This document shows positions 15,831 to 24,451 of a DNA stretch of 64,000 nt, one piece after another. Numbering within the stretch: the stretch's first letter is position 1; each line of letters begins with the position of its first letter. A program made the translations under genes and the position numbers. Under the pieces are notes generated by a model. That model was given only the letters and a program-made list of their open reading frames with translations, had not been told where the DNA came from and did not search any database. The DNA is from Pseudomonadota bacterium (GTDB taxonomy: Bacteria > Pseudomonadota > Alphaproteobacteria > Rhizobiales > Xanthobacteraceae): contig JAEWHP010000041.1 in the NCBI GenBank assembly GCA_023387735.1, positions 23,877 to 87,876 of the forward strand. Direction: 5' to 3'.

Positions 15831-16514
15831 TCAGTTCGTCGCGAAGCAATACATCAGCCCGTCGCCGCCGGTGCTCTTTAGGTCGGCCTGCGAGCAGCCG
15901 CCATCGGGGCCGCGCGAGGGATGCGACGTGTTCCAGGATTTCGAGGCATCGTCGTCGCGCAGGCCGACGCGGTCGGAGTGTCCGACCATCGCGGCGCCCT
16001 GCGTCGAACTCGTCCAGTTCTTGCAGGTGCGGTCCTCGCCGGCGGCGAATGCGGTGCCGTCCGCCTGCGATCCCGTCAGCACGTCGTGGCGGTTCGGGCT
16101 GTCGCCGCGGCCGTTGATGACCTCGCCCTTCTCGCTCAGCGCGGTCTGCTTGGTCAGGTTGTTGCTCGCACTGTGCAGGTCGGCGACGTCCTTGGCGACC
16201 ACGGTGCCCTTGGCGTTCTTCCAGGGTCCCTTGCCGATGCGATCGCGCGCGTTCACGGCCGGCGCGCCGTCGGCGGCCTGTGTCGAGAGATAGGCGCGCC
16301 AGGTCTTTGCGCCGGCGCCGGCAGCCTGCGCCAGCGTCTGGCAATGATTGTCGGCGCCTGCAAGGCCGCCGAGATTGCCGCCGTTGCCAATGCCGTTGCT
16401 GGTCAGGAAGAAACTGGTATCGGCCGATTGCGCCCGTGCCGGCGCGCCGGCGAGCGCTGAAATGGCGGCAAGCGCAAGGCAGGCCGGCGAGATCATCCTG
16501 GCGAAGCTCTTCAT
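15831..16514 (-). CDS. Secreted C-type-lectin-like (DUF1554-like) protein
   Basis: The 227-aa protein has a signal peptide (about residues 1-28, ending APARA-Q). Its mature domain shows GGLAGADNHCQTLAQAAGAG, TWRAYLST, ARDRIGKGPW and a C-terminal GLMYCFA, a pattern of lectin-fold extracellular domains related to DUF1554. The cysteines at the start and end likely pair. Probably periplasmic or exported; ligand unknown. Confidence 0.75.
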   Translation of the reverse strand: MKSFARMISPACLALAAISALAGAPARAQSADTSFFLTSNGIGNGGNLGGLAGADNHCQTLAQAAGAGAKTWRAYLSTQAADGAPAVNARDRIGKGPWKNAKGTVVAKDVADLHSASNNLTKQTALSEKGEVINGRGDSPNRHDVLTGSQADGTAFAAGEDRTCKNWTSSTQGAAMVGHSDRVGLRDDDASKSWNTSHPSRGPDGGCSQADLKSTGGDGLMYCFATN

Positions 16515-16600
16515 GTCGTTTCTCCCTGATTTTCCTGTTCGTTTGCCTTCAACACATCGCGGCGACGATTATTCCGCGCGAAATGGAACGGCATTCTGGC

Positions 16601-16634
16601 AAAGAAAAAGGCGCCGCGGAACGAACCGCAGCGC
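16601..16634 (-). terminator. Rho-independent terminator of the Tim44-domain gene
   Basis: On the minus strand GGCGCTGCGG pairs with CCGCGGCGCC around a six-base loop (16609-16634) and is followed by TTTTTCTT (16601-16608). It lies 23 bp past the stop of the Tim44-domain gene. Confidence 0.8.
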
Positions 16635-16656
16635 CTTCCCTGTCAATTTGTGGCGA

Positions 16657-17652
16657 TCAGCTGGTCTGCTGGATCGCCGAGAGTTCCCAATCGCCGCCGC
16701 GCCGCCGGGCGAAGGTCCACACTTCAGTGGCTTCGATCGGCGTATCGCTGCCCGCGACCACACGGCCGGTGGCGCGCTCCAGGGTCTTGTCGACCAGCGA
16801 GAATCGCATCGCAACGCTGGCGTAATCGGTCTCGCCTTCGCGCCAGGCCTCGGCGAGGTCGCCTTGCAGCAGCTTGACGTCAGTCACCTTGTTGACGTCG
16901 TTGCGGGCCTTGTTCTCCTCGAGATCCTTGGAGAGGTAGGAGACCATCTCCGGCGTGGCCAGCGTATGAAGTTTGTCAACATCCTCATTCGACCATGCGG
17001 CCTGGACTTCGCCAAGCAGCCGCTCGAACGCCTCATAGTCGGCCGGCTGGATTTCCAGCGCGGGCTGGCTCGATCCCAGTCCGAACCCCATTCCGGAGCG
17101 GAAGCTGGTCTGGGCGCCGGGGCCTTCGGCCGGGCCACCGGTACCAGCGGCAGGGCCGGTCGCGTAGGCGGAGGCCGGAGCGTGGCGGCGCTGCCACCAC
17201 GACATCGCCAACCGCACCACGATGATGATCAGGCCGATCTGCAGCAACAGGCCGATGATCGACGAGAGGCTGCCGAGGCCGGAGAACAGGCCGCTGCCGG
17301 ACAGCATGCCGAACAGGCCGGCGCCAAGGAAGCCCATGGCGAGACCGCCAAGCATGCCCCCCATCATTCCGGGCCGGTTGAAGAAGCCGCCCTTGGCGGC
17401 CGCGCCGGCCGCCGGAGCGCCCGCTGCGGGGGTTCCCGGCTGGGTGAAGCTTCGATTCATCGGTTGCGCCGTGCCCGGCGCGGTGGTCGTGCTCGGGGGC
17501 GCCGAATAGGTCCGCGATCCCCGCGAACCGGAGCTGCCGCCCTTGCCAACGCGGGCGTCAGCCGCCTCGATCGTGATCGCAAGCGGAACCGCCACCGCCA
17601 TCATCAGAGCGATTGTCCGTACAATTCCGCGCGCAGTCTGCGTGAAATTCAT
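16657..17652 (-). CDS. Tim44-domain membrane protein
   Basis: The 331-aa protein has a signal peptide or signal anchor (MNFTQTARGIVRTIALMMAV), a Gly/Ala/Pro-rich low-complexity stretch, and a Gly-Met-rich hydrophobic region ending in a membrane span (IIGLLLQIGLIIIVVRLAM). Its C-terminal Tim44/MBA1-like domain (about 190-331) begins IQPADYEAFERLLGEVQAAW. ATG 17652 gives the signal sequence directly. Bacterial Tim44-like proteins are envelope-associated with unknown role. Confidence 0.85.
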   Translation of the reverse strand: MNFTQTARGIVRTIALMMAVAVPLAITIEAADARVGKGGSSGSRGSRTYSAPPSTTTAPGTAQPMNRSFTQPGTPAAGAPAAGAAAKGGFFNRPGMMGGMLGGLAMGFLGAGLFGMLSGSGLFSGLGSLSSIIGLLLQIGLIIIVVRLAMSWWQRRHAPASAYATGPAAGTGGPAEGPGAQTSFRSGMGFGLGSSQPALEIQPADYEAFERLLGEVQAAWSNEDVDKLHTLATPEMVSYLSKDLEENKARNDVNKVTDVKLLQGDLAEAWREGETDYASVAMRFSLVDKTLERATGRVVAGSDTPIEATEVWTFARRRGGDWELSAIQQTS

Positions 17653-17839
17653 GTCTTTTTCCTCATTCCCCGGTATTGGAGAAGTGCCCCTAAGATGGGC
17701 AGAGCCGCATAAAAGTGAAGCCGCCATAGAGACGCACCGCTGCGGCGCTCGGTCGCGGGGATGTGACGTTATGGCTGTGGGCTCGTTACCGGGCCTGAAC
17801 CGCCGGCATTCCGGGGCCGGGGATTAGACCTGTCAGGCG

Positions 17840-20401
17840 CTACGCCGTCATGGTCTCCTTGACCTTTTCCACCAGCGCGCTCAGCGCAAACGGCTTCGGC
17901 AGGAACGCGAATTGTTCGTTTTCCGGCAGGCTCTTGTCGAAGGCTTCTTCGGCATAACCTGAAACGAAGATGATCTTCAGGTTCGGGTTCCGCTTGCGCA
18001 TCTCGCGCAGCAGCGTCGGGCCGTCCATCTCCGGCATCACCACGTCGGACACGACGAGATCGACGGCGCCGTCCTTCTCCTCCAGCGCCTCCATCGCCTC
18101 GATGCCGTTGGAAGCCTCGATGACGCTGTAGCCGCGCGAGCGCAGGCCGCGCGCATTCAGCGACCGCAAGCCGTCCTCGTCCTCGACCAGCAAAATGGTT
18201 CCCTGCCCGGTCAGGTCCGGCCGCGGCTTCGGCGTTGCCACCGGCACGTCCTTTGCCGCGCCGGCCGCAGCCACCGCTTCGGGCTGAACGTCAAGTTCCG
18301 GACGATGCCGTGGCAGGAAGATGCGGAACGTGGTGCCCTCGCCCGGCGTCGAGTCCACATACACGAAGCCGCCGGTCTGCTTGACGATGCCGTACACCGT
18401 CGAGAGGCCGAGTCCGGTACCCTTGCCGACTTCCTTGGTCGAAAAGAACGGCTCGAAGATCTTGTCGACAATGTCAGCCGGGATTCCGGTGCCGGTATCG
18501 GCGATATCGATGCGCACATAATCGGCGACCGGCAATCCCTTGTAGGAGAGCTGCGCGGATTCATCCGCTGTGACGTTGGCGGTCTTCACCGTCAGCTTGC
18601 CGCCGTCGGGCATCGCGTCGCGGGCGTTGACCGCAAGATTGACGATCACCTGCTCGAACTGCGAGACGTCGACCTTGACCGGCCAGAGATCGCGGCCGTG
18701 CATGAGGTCGAGCTTGACCTTTTCGCCGATCAGCCGCCGCAGCAGCATGGTGAGATCGGACAAGGCATCGCCGAGGGCGAGCACCTGCGGCCGCAGCGTC
18801 TGGCGGCGCGAGAACGCGAGCAGCTGCCGCACCAGCGTCGCCGCGCGGGTCGCATTCTGCTTGATCTGCATGATGTCCTGGAACGACGGATCGGTCGGCT
18901 TGTGCGCGTTCAGCAGGAAGTCGTTAGCCATCATGATGGCCGAGAGCACGTTGTTGAAGTCATGGGCGATACCGCCGGCGAGCTGGCCGACCATGTCCAT
19001 CTTCTGCGACTGGTTGATCTGGTTTTCCAGCGTGCGCCGCTCGGTGGTTTCCAGCAAATAGACGATCGCCGCTTCGGTGTCGCGCTCGTCTTCCTCGACC
19101 GCCGTGACGAAGAACTGCCCCCAACGCTCCTTTGCGCCATCCAGCATGGCCTCGACCGGTTCGATATCGCCCTGCCCCTCCGCCGCCCGGTTAATCGCCG
19201 CGATCAGGAGGTTGCGGTCGCGCGCATTCACCGCGCGGACGATCGACTTGTTCGCCGCGCCGTCGGGGCTGAGGCTTTGCGCCAGCTTGGCGAAGCGGGC
19301 GTTGGCGCGCACCACCGCGCCGCCGCGGTCTACGGTCGCAATCGCCATCGGCGTATGGTCGAAGAACCGCATGAAGCGGACTTCGGCGGCACGCTCGGGG
19401 TCGGAGTGTTCGTCGCGCGCGCGGCTGATTACCAGCGTCCGCGACGCCCCGGGCGCACCGTCGGCGCCGAAGGCGAGCTTGTGATAGAGCCGCACCGGCA
19501 TGGTCTTGCCGCCGCGCATGCGCAGATCAATGTCGAACACTTCGGTTTTGACTTCGCCCGGCACCGCCACGATCGAGGTCAGCAGCGCCGCGCCGTCGCC
19601 GGAAACGATGTCGGCGAGCTTCAGCCCGCCCGATCCGATCTCGGCAAGGTCGTGATCGAGCCAGTTCGCCAGCGTCGCGTTGACGTAGATGACGTCGCCG
19701 GCCGGATTGACCGAGAAGAAGCCGCAAGGCGCGTGATCGAGATATTCGATCGCGTGCTGCAGTTCCTTGAATACGTCTTCCTGGCGCTCGCGGTCCCGCG
19801 TGATGTCGGCGATCGACCACACGGCGTATTTCGCTTCGCGCTTGCCGTGGCCGAGCGGGCGAACCCGCATCCTGAGCCAGCGGCCATGGGCGCCTTCGCT
19901 GCCGGCGATGCGAACCTCTTCCTGCTGCCGCCTGCCCTCGCGCGCCGCCTTGAGAAGGCGGAACACTGCCTCCGAGACGTCGGGATTGCCGATGAAGACG
20001 CGTTCGACCGGCCGCACGTCATGCGCTGTCGCCGCCCCCGTCAGCGCCAGATAGGCGGCATTGGAATAGACGATGTGCCCCTTGGAATCGGTCACCGCCA
20101 GCCCGTCATGGGAATGGTCGGCGATGCGGCCAATGACGGGATCGTCGGCGCTGCGGTCGGTGAAGCGGATGATGCCGGCGGCGAACGCGAACAGGTTGAA
20201 CAGGCCGACCATCGCCAGCAGCGCCAGCAGGCCGAGGATATAGGGCTGGGCTTGCGCGCGGCCGATGGTCATCAGCGCCACCGCCACCGCGACGATGCCG
20301 GCTGCCACCAGCAGAACCATCACGATGCTGCCGCCGCGCCGCGCCGATTCGTGAGCCGCAAGCGGCTCGGTGGGCGGATGGCTGTGGGTCTCGGCGGTCA
20401 T
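17840..20401 (-). CDS. cckA: Hybrid histidine kinase CckA
   Basis: The 853-aa protein has two membrane spans (about 25-48 and 53-79), PAS-like sensor domains (about 95-205, 215-330, 340-455) and a dimerisation/phosphoacceptor domain with H480 in LAGGIAHDFNNVLSAI. An ATPase domain (NLAVNARDAM, DTGTGIP, GTGLGLSTVYG) and a C-terminal receiver (LVVSDVVMPEMDG, conserved Lys in FLPKPF) follow. CckA phosphorylates CtrA through ChpT and controls cell cycle and flagellar genes. It lies 147 bp after flhB on the same strand, consistent with cotranscription with the flagellar operon. Confidence 0.93.
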   Translation of the reverse strand: MTAETHSHPPTEPLAAHESARRGGSIVMVLLVAAGIVAVAVALMTIGRAQAQPYILGLLALLAMVGLFNLFAFAAGIIRFTDRSADDPVIGRIADHSHDGLAVTDSKGHIVYSNAAYLALTGAATAHDVRPVERVFIGNPDVSEAVFRLLKAAREGRRQQEEVRIAGSEGAHGRWLRMRVRPLGHGKREAKYAVWSIADITRDRERQEDVFKELQHAIEYLDHAPCGFFSVNPAGDVIYVNATLANWLDHDLAEIGSGGLKLADIVSGDGAALLTSIVAVPGEVKTEVFDIDLRMRGGKTMPVRLYHKLAFGADGAPGASRTLVISRARDEHSDPERAAEVRFMRFFDHTPMAIATVDRGGAVVRANARFAKLAQSLSPDGAANKSIVRAVNARDRNLLIAAINRAAEGQGDIEPVEAMLDGAKERWGQFFVTAVEEDERDTEAAIVYLLETTERRTLENQINQSQKMDMVGQLAGGIAHDFNNVLSAIMMANDFLLNAHKPTDPSFQDIMQIKQNATRAATLVRQLLAFSRRQTLRPQVLALGDALSDLTMLLRRLIGEKVKLDLMHGRDLWPVKVDVSQFEQVIVNLAVNARDAMPDGGKLTVKTANVTADESAQLSYKGLPVADYVRIDIADTGTGIPADIVDKIFEPFFSTKEVGKGTGLGLSTVYGIVKQTGGFVYVDSTPGEGTTFRIFLPRHRPELDVQPEAVAAAGAAKDVPVATPKPRPDLTGQGTILLVEDEDGLRSLNARGLRSRGYSVIEASNGIEAMEALEEKDGAVDLVVSDVVMPEMDGPTLLREMRKRNPNLKIIFVSGYAEEAFDKSLPENEQFAFLPKPFALSALVEKVKETMTA

Positions 20402-20548
20402 CGCAAGAGGCGCTGCCCTTCGGCATGGAGGTCACGCGCGGTCTTGCGCGCCGCTCCTGAGTGCCTGAATCGGGCCTGCAAGCGCAAGTCCATCAGGCGG
20501 CTAATTGACAGGTTGAAGGCATTTCAAGGCGTTTTCTGGCCGGTTTTC

Positions 20549-21622
20549 TCACGCCGGGCGCCCCGAAAGCCCTCGCTTGAGGCCCATGACGTAGCCGATG
20601 ATCTCGGCGACAGCCTGATAATGCTCGACCGGGATCTCCTCGTCGATATCGACGGTGGCGTAGAGCGCGCGCGCAAGCGGCACGTTCTCGACGATCGGAA
20701 TATCGTGCTTCCGGGCGATTTCCCGGATCTTGAACGCGATGTTGTCGACACCCTTGGCGACGCAGACCGGCGCCGACATGCCGCGGTCGTAGGACAGCGC
20801 CACCGAATAGTGGGTCGGATTGGTGATGATCACGCTGGCCTTGGGAACCGAGGCCATCATGCGCTTCTTCATCTGCTGGATCCGCAACTGCCGGATCCGG
20901 CCCTTGATGTGGGGGTCGCCTTCGGACTGCTTGTATTCGTCCTTGATCTCCTGCAGCGACATTTTCTGCCGCTCAAACCACTGACGATACTGGAAGAAGT
21001 AGTCGGCAATCGCGACCGCGGCGAGCATCGCCACGACGGCGCCCAACAGTTGCAGCGTCAGGCTGGTGGTGACGCCGAGAATCGCCGAAGGGTCGAACCG
21101 CAGGAACGATTCGAGGCGGTCGCGCTCCGGCCAGAGCACCGCCATCATGACGGCGCCGAGCGCGATCAGCTTGAACAGCCCCTTGGCGAAATTGGCCAGC
21201 GCCTGCTTGCCGAAGATGCGCTTGAATCCCGCGCCGGGCGACACCTTGTTGAATTTCGGCGTCAGCGATTCGGCCGACCACACCAGCCGGTGCTGGATCA
21301 TGTTGCCGGCGATCGCGGCGATCGCCAGCATCAAGAGCGGCACGCCGATGGCGCCAAGCACGGCATAGCCGAGCGTATTGCCGAGCGCGAGCAGCGCTGC
21401 GCCGTCGGTGCGAAGCTGGCCCGCATTGGCGATCAGGTTCCGCAGCGGCACCAGAATGCCGCCGCCCGCCGATCCCGAGAACGTCGACAGCACCAGCGTG
21501 CCGCCGGCGATGATGAACCAGGTGTTGACCTCCTGGCTCTTGACGACGTCTCCCTTGGCATGCGCGTCGTCGAGACGCTTTTGTGTAGGGTCTTCTGTTT
21601 TATCGTCAGAATCTTCAGCCAC
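20549..21622 (-). CDS. flhB: Flagellar export switch protein FlhB
   Basis: The 357-aa protein has four membrane spans and a cytoplasmic domain with the autocleavage motif NPTH (in VIITNPTHYSVALSYD). It sets export substrate specificity of the flagellar type III apparatus. The N-terminus AEDSDDKTEDPTQKRLDDA is typical. It follows fliR with 54 bp spacing. Confidence 0.96.
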   Translation of the reverse strand: MAEDSDDKTEDPTQKRLDDAHAKGDVVKSQEVNTWFIIAGGTLVLSTFSGSAGGGILVPLRNLIANAGQLRTDGAALLALGNTLGYAVLGAIGVPLLMLAIAAIAGNMIQHRLVWSAESLTPKFNKVSPGAGFKRIFGKQALANFAKGLFKLIALGAVMMAVLWPERDRLESFLRFDPSAILGVTTSLTLQLLGAVVAMLAAVAIADYFFQYRQWFERQKMSLQEIKDEYKQSEGDPHIKGRIRQLRIQQMKKRMMASVPKASVIITNPTHYSVALSYDRGMSAPVCVAKGVDNIAFKIREIARKHDIPIVENVPLARALYATVDIDEEIPVEHYQAVAEIIGYVMGLKRGLSGRPA

Positions 21623-21676
21623 CGCGGCGCCCTAACAATTGGCTGAAGGCCGATATCCAGCGTTCCGGATCACCCG

Positions 21677-22447
21677 CTATTTCAGCGGCGTCAGTTCGTG
21701 CATCACGCGGGCGAAGTAGTCGAGATAGGTTCCCATCATCCCCGCGAGGACGAGGCCGAAGATCAAAAATCCGATCATGATCGACAGCGGCACGCCGACG
21801 AAATAGACCTGCATCGCCGGCATCAGCCGCGCCAGCACGCCAAGGCCGATATTGAAGACGAGGCCGAACACCAGGAACGGTGCCGAGAGCTGCATGCCGA
21901 TCTTGAAGGCGGTGGCAAAGGCGCGCGTCGCCAGTGCGGCGACGTCGCCGCTCGGCATCACCTCGCCCGGCGAGAATATCCGGTAGCTTTCGTTCAGCGC
22001 CGCGATGACAAGGTGATGGCTGTCGGTGGCGAACAGCAACGTCATGCCAAGTATCGACAGGAAGTTGCCGATCAGCACGCCCTGCTGGCCCTGGGTTGGA
22101 TCGACCGCGGTGACGAAGCCGAGGCCAAGTTGCTGGGCGATCACCGATCCCGCGACCGCCAGCGCCGACAGCGTGACGCGCGCGGTGGCGCCGAGCACGA
22201 TGCCGATGACGATCTCGTGCACCATCAGCACGCCGAGCGCGCTGACCGATGTCAGATCGACCTGATAGGCGTTGCGGTGCAGCGGCAGGATGATCAGTGT
22301 CAGCAGCAGCGCGATCGCGAGCTTGATGCGCACCGGGATGTTGCTCTCGCCGAATCCAGGCATCAGCATCATCATGGACCCCACGCGGGCGAACACCAGC
22401 ATGAAGGTGGCGGCAAGGGCCGGCAGCATGGATATGTCGACGCGCAT
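21677..22447 (-). CDS. fliR: Flagellar export protein FliR
   Basis: The 256-aa polytopic protein forms, with FliP and FliQ, the core of the flagellar export gate. The first span contains LAATFMLVFARVGSMMMLMPGFGE, a conserved FliR feature (residues about 10-33). It starts 14 bp after fliQ and precedes flhB. Confidence 0.95.
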   Translation of the reverse strand: MRVDISMLPALAATFMLVFARVGSMMMLMPGFGESNIPVRIKLAIALLLTLIILPLHRNAYQVDLTSVSALGVLMVHEIVIGIVLGATARVTLSALAVAGSVIAQQLGLGFVTAVDPTQGQQGVLIGNFLSILGMTLLFATDSHHLVIAALNESYRIFSPGEVMPSGDVAALATRAFATAFKIGMQLSAPFLVFGLVFNIGLGVLARLMPAMQVYFVGVPLSIMIGFLIFGLVLAGMMGTYLDYFARVMHELTPLK

Positions 22448-22461
22448 TCATGGACAATGCA

Positions 22462-22725
22462 TCAGCCGCCGATGATTCGCGACGATATCCGCATCATATG
22501 GCCGTGCATCGAATCCGCCATGAACGGCAGCGCCAGCAGCAGCGTCACGAACATGGCAAGGATCTTCGGCACGAAGATCAGCGTCTGCTCCTGGATCTGG
22601 GTCAGCGCCTGGAACAGCGACACTACGACACCGACCACGAGGCCGATGACCATCAGCGGCGACGACACCACCACGATGGTCCAGATCGCATCGCGCGCGA
22701 CTTCGAGGGTTTCAGCACCGGTCAT
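22462..22725 (-). CDS. fliQ: Flagellar export protein FliQ
   Basis: The 87-aa protein with two membrane hairpin helices and the FliQ motif region SLFQALTQIQEQTL is an export-gate subunit. ATG 22725 (MTGAETLEVARDAIW) is the family start. It is separated from fliE by 109 bp that hold a palindromic repeat. Confidence 0.95.
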   Translation of the reverse strand: MTGAETLEVARDAIWTIVVVSSPLMVIGLVVGVVVSLFQALTQIQEQTLIFVPKILAMFVTLLLALPFMADSMHGHMMRISSRIIGG

Positions 22726-22754
22726 TGTCTTGCTCTCGCTCTTCACTTTGTTCT

Positions 22755-22832
22755 GTCGTTCCGGGGCGATGCGGAGCATCGAACCCGGAACCTCGAGATT
22801 CCGGGTTCGCGCTTCGCGCGCCCCGGAATGAC
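22755..22832. repeat. Dispersed palindromic intergenic element, copy 4, inside flagellar operon
   Basis: GTCGTTCCGGGGCG to CGCCCCGGAATGAC with the central CCTCGAGATTCCGGGTT dyad. It fills the fliE-fliQ gap and leaves only 2 bp before the fliE stop, so it would be transcribed within the operon. Confidence 0.88.
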
Positions 22833-22834
22833 GA

Positions 22835-23146
22835 CTAGATCGGCATTCTCATGATGTCCTCGTAGGACTGGATGACGCGGTCGCGCACCGAGACCAGCGT
22901 CGACACCGCGACGTCCGTCTCGGCCACCGCGGTCACGACGTCCATGACGTTGGCCTTGCCCGAACTCATCGCGATGGACTGGGCGTCGGATTTCTTGCCC
23001 GCTTCCATCACGCTCCCCACCGCATCCTTGAGCAGGGCGCTGAAGGACGGGCCGCCGGTGGACTGGCCGCCCTTCTCGGCGCCGCCGGTTTCCACGATGC
23101 GGGAAAGTGCGGCGTAGGCATTTGCTGCAACGGTCGGTGAAGCCAT
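22835..23146 (-). CDS. fliE: Flagellar hook-basal body protein FliE
   Basis: The 103-aa protein shows the FliE C-terminal region (VMDVVTAVAETDVAVSTLVSVRD then QSYEDIMRMPI). FliE joins the MS ring to the rod and is the first exported rod component. It lies 16 bp after flgC. Confidence 0.94.
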   Translation of the reverse strand: MASPTVAANAYAALSRIVETGGAEKGGQSTGGPSFSALLKDAVGSVMEAGKKSDAQSIAMSSGKANVMDVVTAVAETDVAVSTLVSVRDRVIQSYEDIMRMPI

Positions 23147-23162
23147 TTTCTAGGATCCCTGT

Positions 23163-23588
23163 TCAGGCCTTGAGGATGTCGAGCGTGCGCTGGATCATGC
23201 GGCGCGTGGCGCTGATGATGTTGAGATTGGCCTCGTATGAACGCTGCGCCTCGCGCATGTCGGTCATTTCGACCAGCGGATTGACGTTCGGGTACTTGAC
23301 GTTGCCCGCAGCATCGGCCGCCGGATTGCTCGGCTCATGCTTGATGCGAAACGCCGACTGGTCGGCGCGGACCTTGCCGAGCGTCACCACTCGCGCATCC
23401 AGCGACCGGTCGAGCGCGGACGAGAATGTCGGCACCTTGCGACGATACGGATCGCCGGCGGCGGTCGGCGCGGTTGAATCCGCATTGGCGATGTTCTCGG
23501 AAATCACCCGCATCCGCCCCGCCTGCGCACGCAGGCCCGACGTCGCGATGCTCATCGAGCGCGCGAAGTCGCTTCCGTCATCTGCCAT
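23163..23588 (-). CDS. flgC: Flagellar proximal rod protein FlgC
   Basis: The 141-aa protein has the rod-type N-terminal motif (SMSIATSGLRAQAGRM, VISENIANADST) and the C-terminal EANLNIISATRRMIQRTLDIL coil. The P(N)V-type central region YPNVNPLVEM fits FlgC. It is part of flgB-flgC-fliE. Confidence 0.95.
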   Translation of the reverse strand: MADDGSDFARSMSIATSGLRAQAGRMRVISENIANADSTAPTAAGDPYRRKVPTFSSALDRSLDARVVTLGKVRADQSAFRIKHEPSNPAADAAGNVKYPNVNPLVEMTDMREAQRSYEANLNIISATRRMIQRTLDILKA

Positions 23589-23618
23589 TGTCAGGATCCT
23601 TTAAGTCGCGCGCCAGCA

Positions 23619-24029
23619 TCAGCGCTTTCCAATCGCGGTCTTGAGAAGCCCGAGGCTGCGGCTGTAGAGCGAGGTGGCGGCCGCGTAGTCCATCTGATTG
23701 GCCGACACCTTCAGCATCTGGTCTTCGAGATTGACCGAGTTGCCGGCGGGTTTGGTCAGAAAGGCGTTCCTGCCGCCGTCGTCCCGAAAGCTCTGTCCGC
23801 CGCCGGAGACGCCGATATGGGTCGACGAGGTGCGCATCATCGCAAGCGACCCCATCCCTCCGTCGATGTTTGCCCCCCTGCCGTTGAATTTCGGCGCGAC
23901 CAGATCGTTCGGCCTGAAATTGGGGGTGTTGGCGTTGGAAATGTTCTCGGCGAGCACGCGCTGGCGTTCCTGGTGCCACTGCATCTTGGTGCGCAGCGCC
24001 GACAGGATCGGAAGGTCGTTGATGGCCAT
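23619..24029 (-). CDS. flgB: Flagellar proximal rod protein FlgB
   Basis: The 136-aa protein has ENISNANTPNFRPNDL near the N-terminus and a C-terminal helix with DYAAATSLYSRSLGLLKTAI. It is the first gene of the minus-strand export/rod operon. A full CtrA box lies 66 bp upstream of its start. Confidence 0.95.
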   Translation of the reverse strand: MAINDLPILSALRTKMQWHQERQRVLAENISNANTPNFRPNDLVAPKFNGRGANIDGGMGSLAMMRTSSTHIGVSGGGQSFRDDGGRNAFLTKPAGNSVNLEDQMLKVSANQMDYAAATSLYSRSLGLLKTAIGKR

Positions 24030-24451
24030 GTCGAGCGGCTCCCGTTAACCTCTGGCAGACGCCGCGAGGTAGGCAGAATTTGCCCGGTGCATGGTTAACG
24101 GCTGGTTAAAATCGCCTCTTCCGGCCGCGGACTGCGGCCAATATCGGTGCGTGCTGGCCAAACCAGCGCATTTTTGCCACGAAAGCTGCGTTAACCACGC
24201 GGCCCGGGGCGCTGAGAAGTCGTTTTGGATCGCACGATTCTTGGTCTATTAATTAACGGGACGGCAGGGTTTGCCGTGGGGCGTTAAGAAATAAGGCTGA
24301 CCTCGGGCGTGATTCGCCGTATGCCGATCGCTTCGGAGCATGGTCCGGCAAGGCGGGAACCGCATTCCCTACGGAACTTGACCGACCGGAAGACCAGACC
24401 GCACTCGTCGAAGCCAGTATGTGAGAACGGCCGTTGGCCGGGGACTAAAGA
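24030..24451. promoter_or_regulatory. Divergent flgB/fliO promoter region
   Basis: This 422-bp gene-free stretch separates the two flagellar transcription units. It holds the full CtrA box at 24095-24109, several isolated TTAA(C) half sites (about 24190, 24250, 24285) and AT-rich stretches unlike the surrounding genes. I see no coding ORF in it. Confidence 0.7.
24095..24109. promoter_or_regulatory. CtrA binding site
   Basis: TTAA-CGGCTGG-TTAA is an exact match to the CtrA consensus TTAA-N7-TTAA. It is placed upstream of flgB, in the position expected for a class II flagellar promoter. Confidence 0.8.

Noticed and set aside
18305..21646. 1113-codon open frame on the plus strand opposite cckA and flhB
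   Set aside because: It is antisense to two clear genes, Arg/His/Asp-rich and without any family pattern; such frames arise from GC-rich third positions.
24150..24170. TGGCCAAACCAGCGCA as a sigma-54 promoter toward fliO
   Set aside because: GG-N10-GC spacing fits, but the TGGCACG block is lost and fliO is nearly 300 bp away; chance match is likely.
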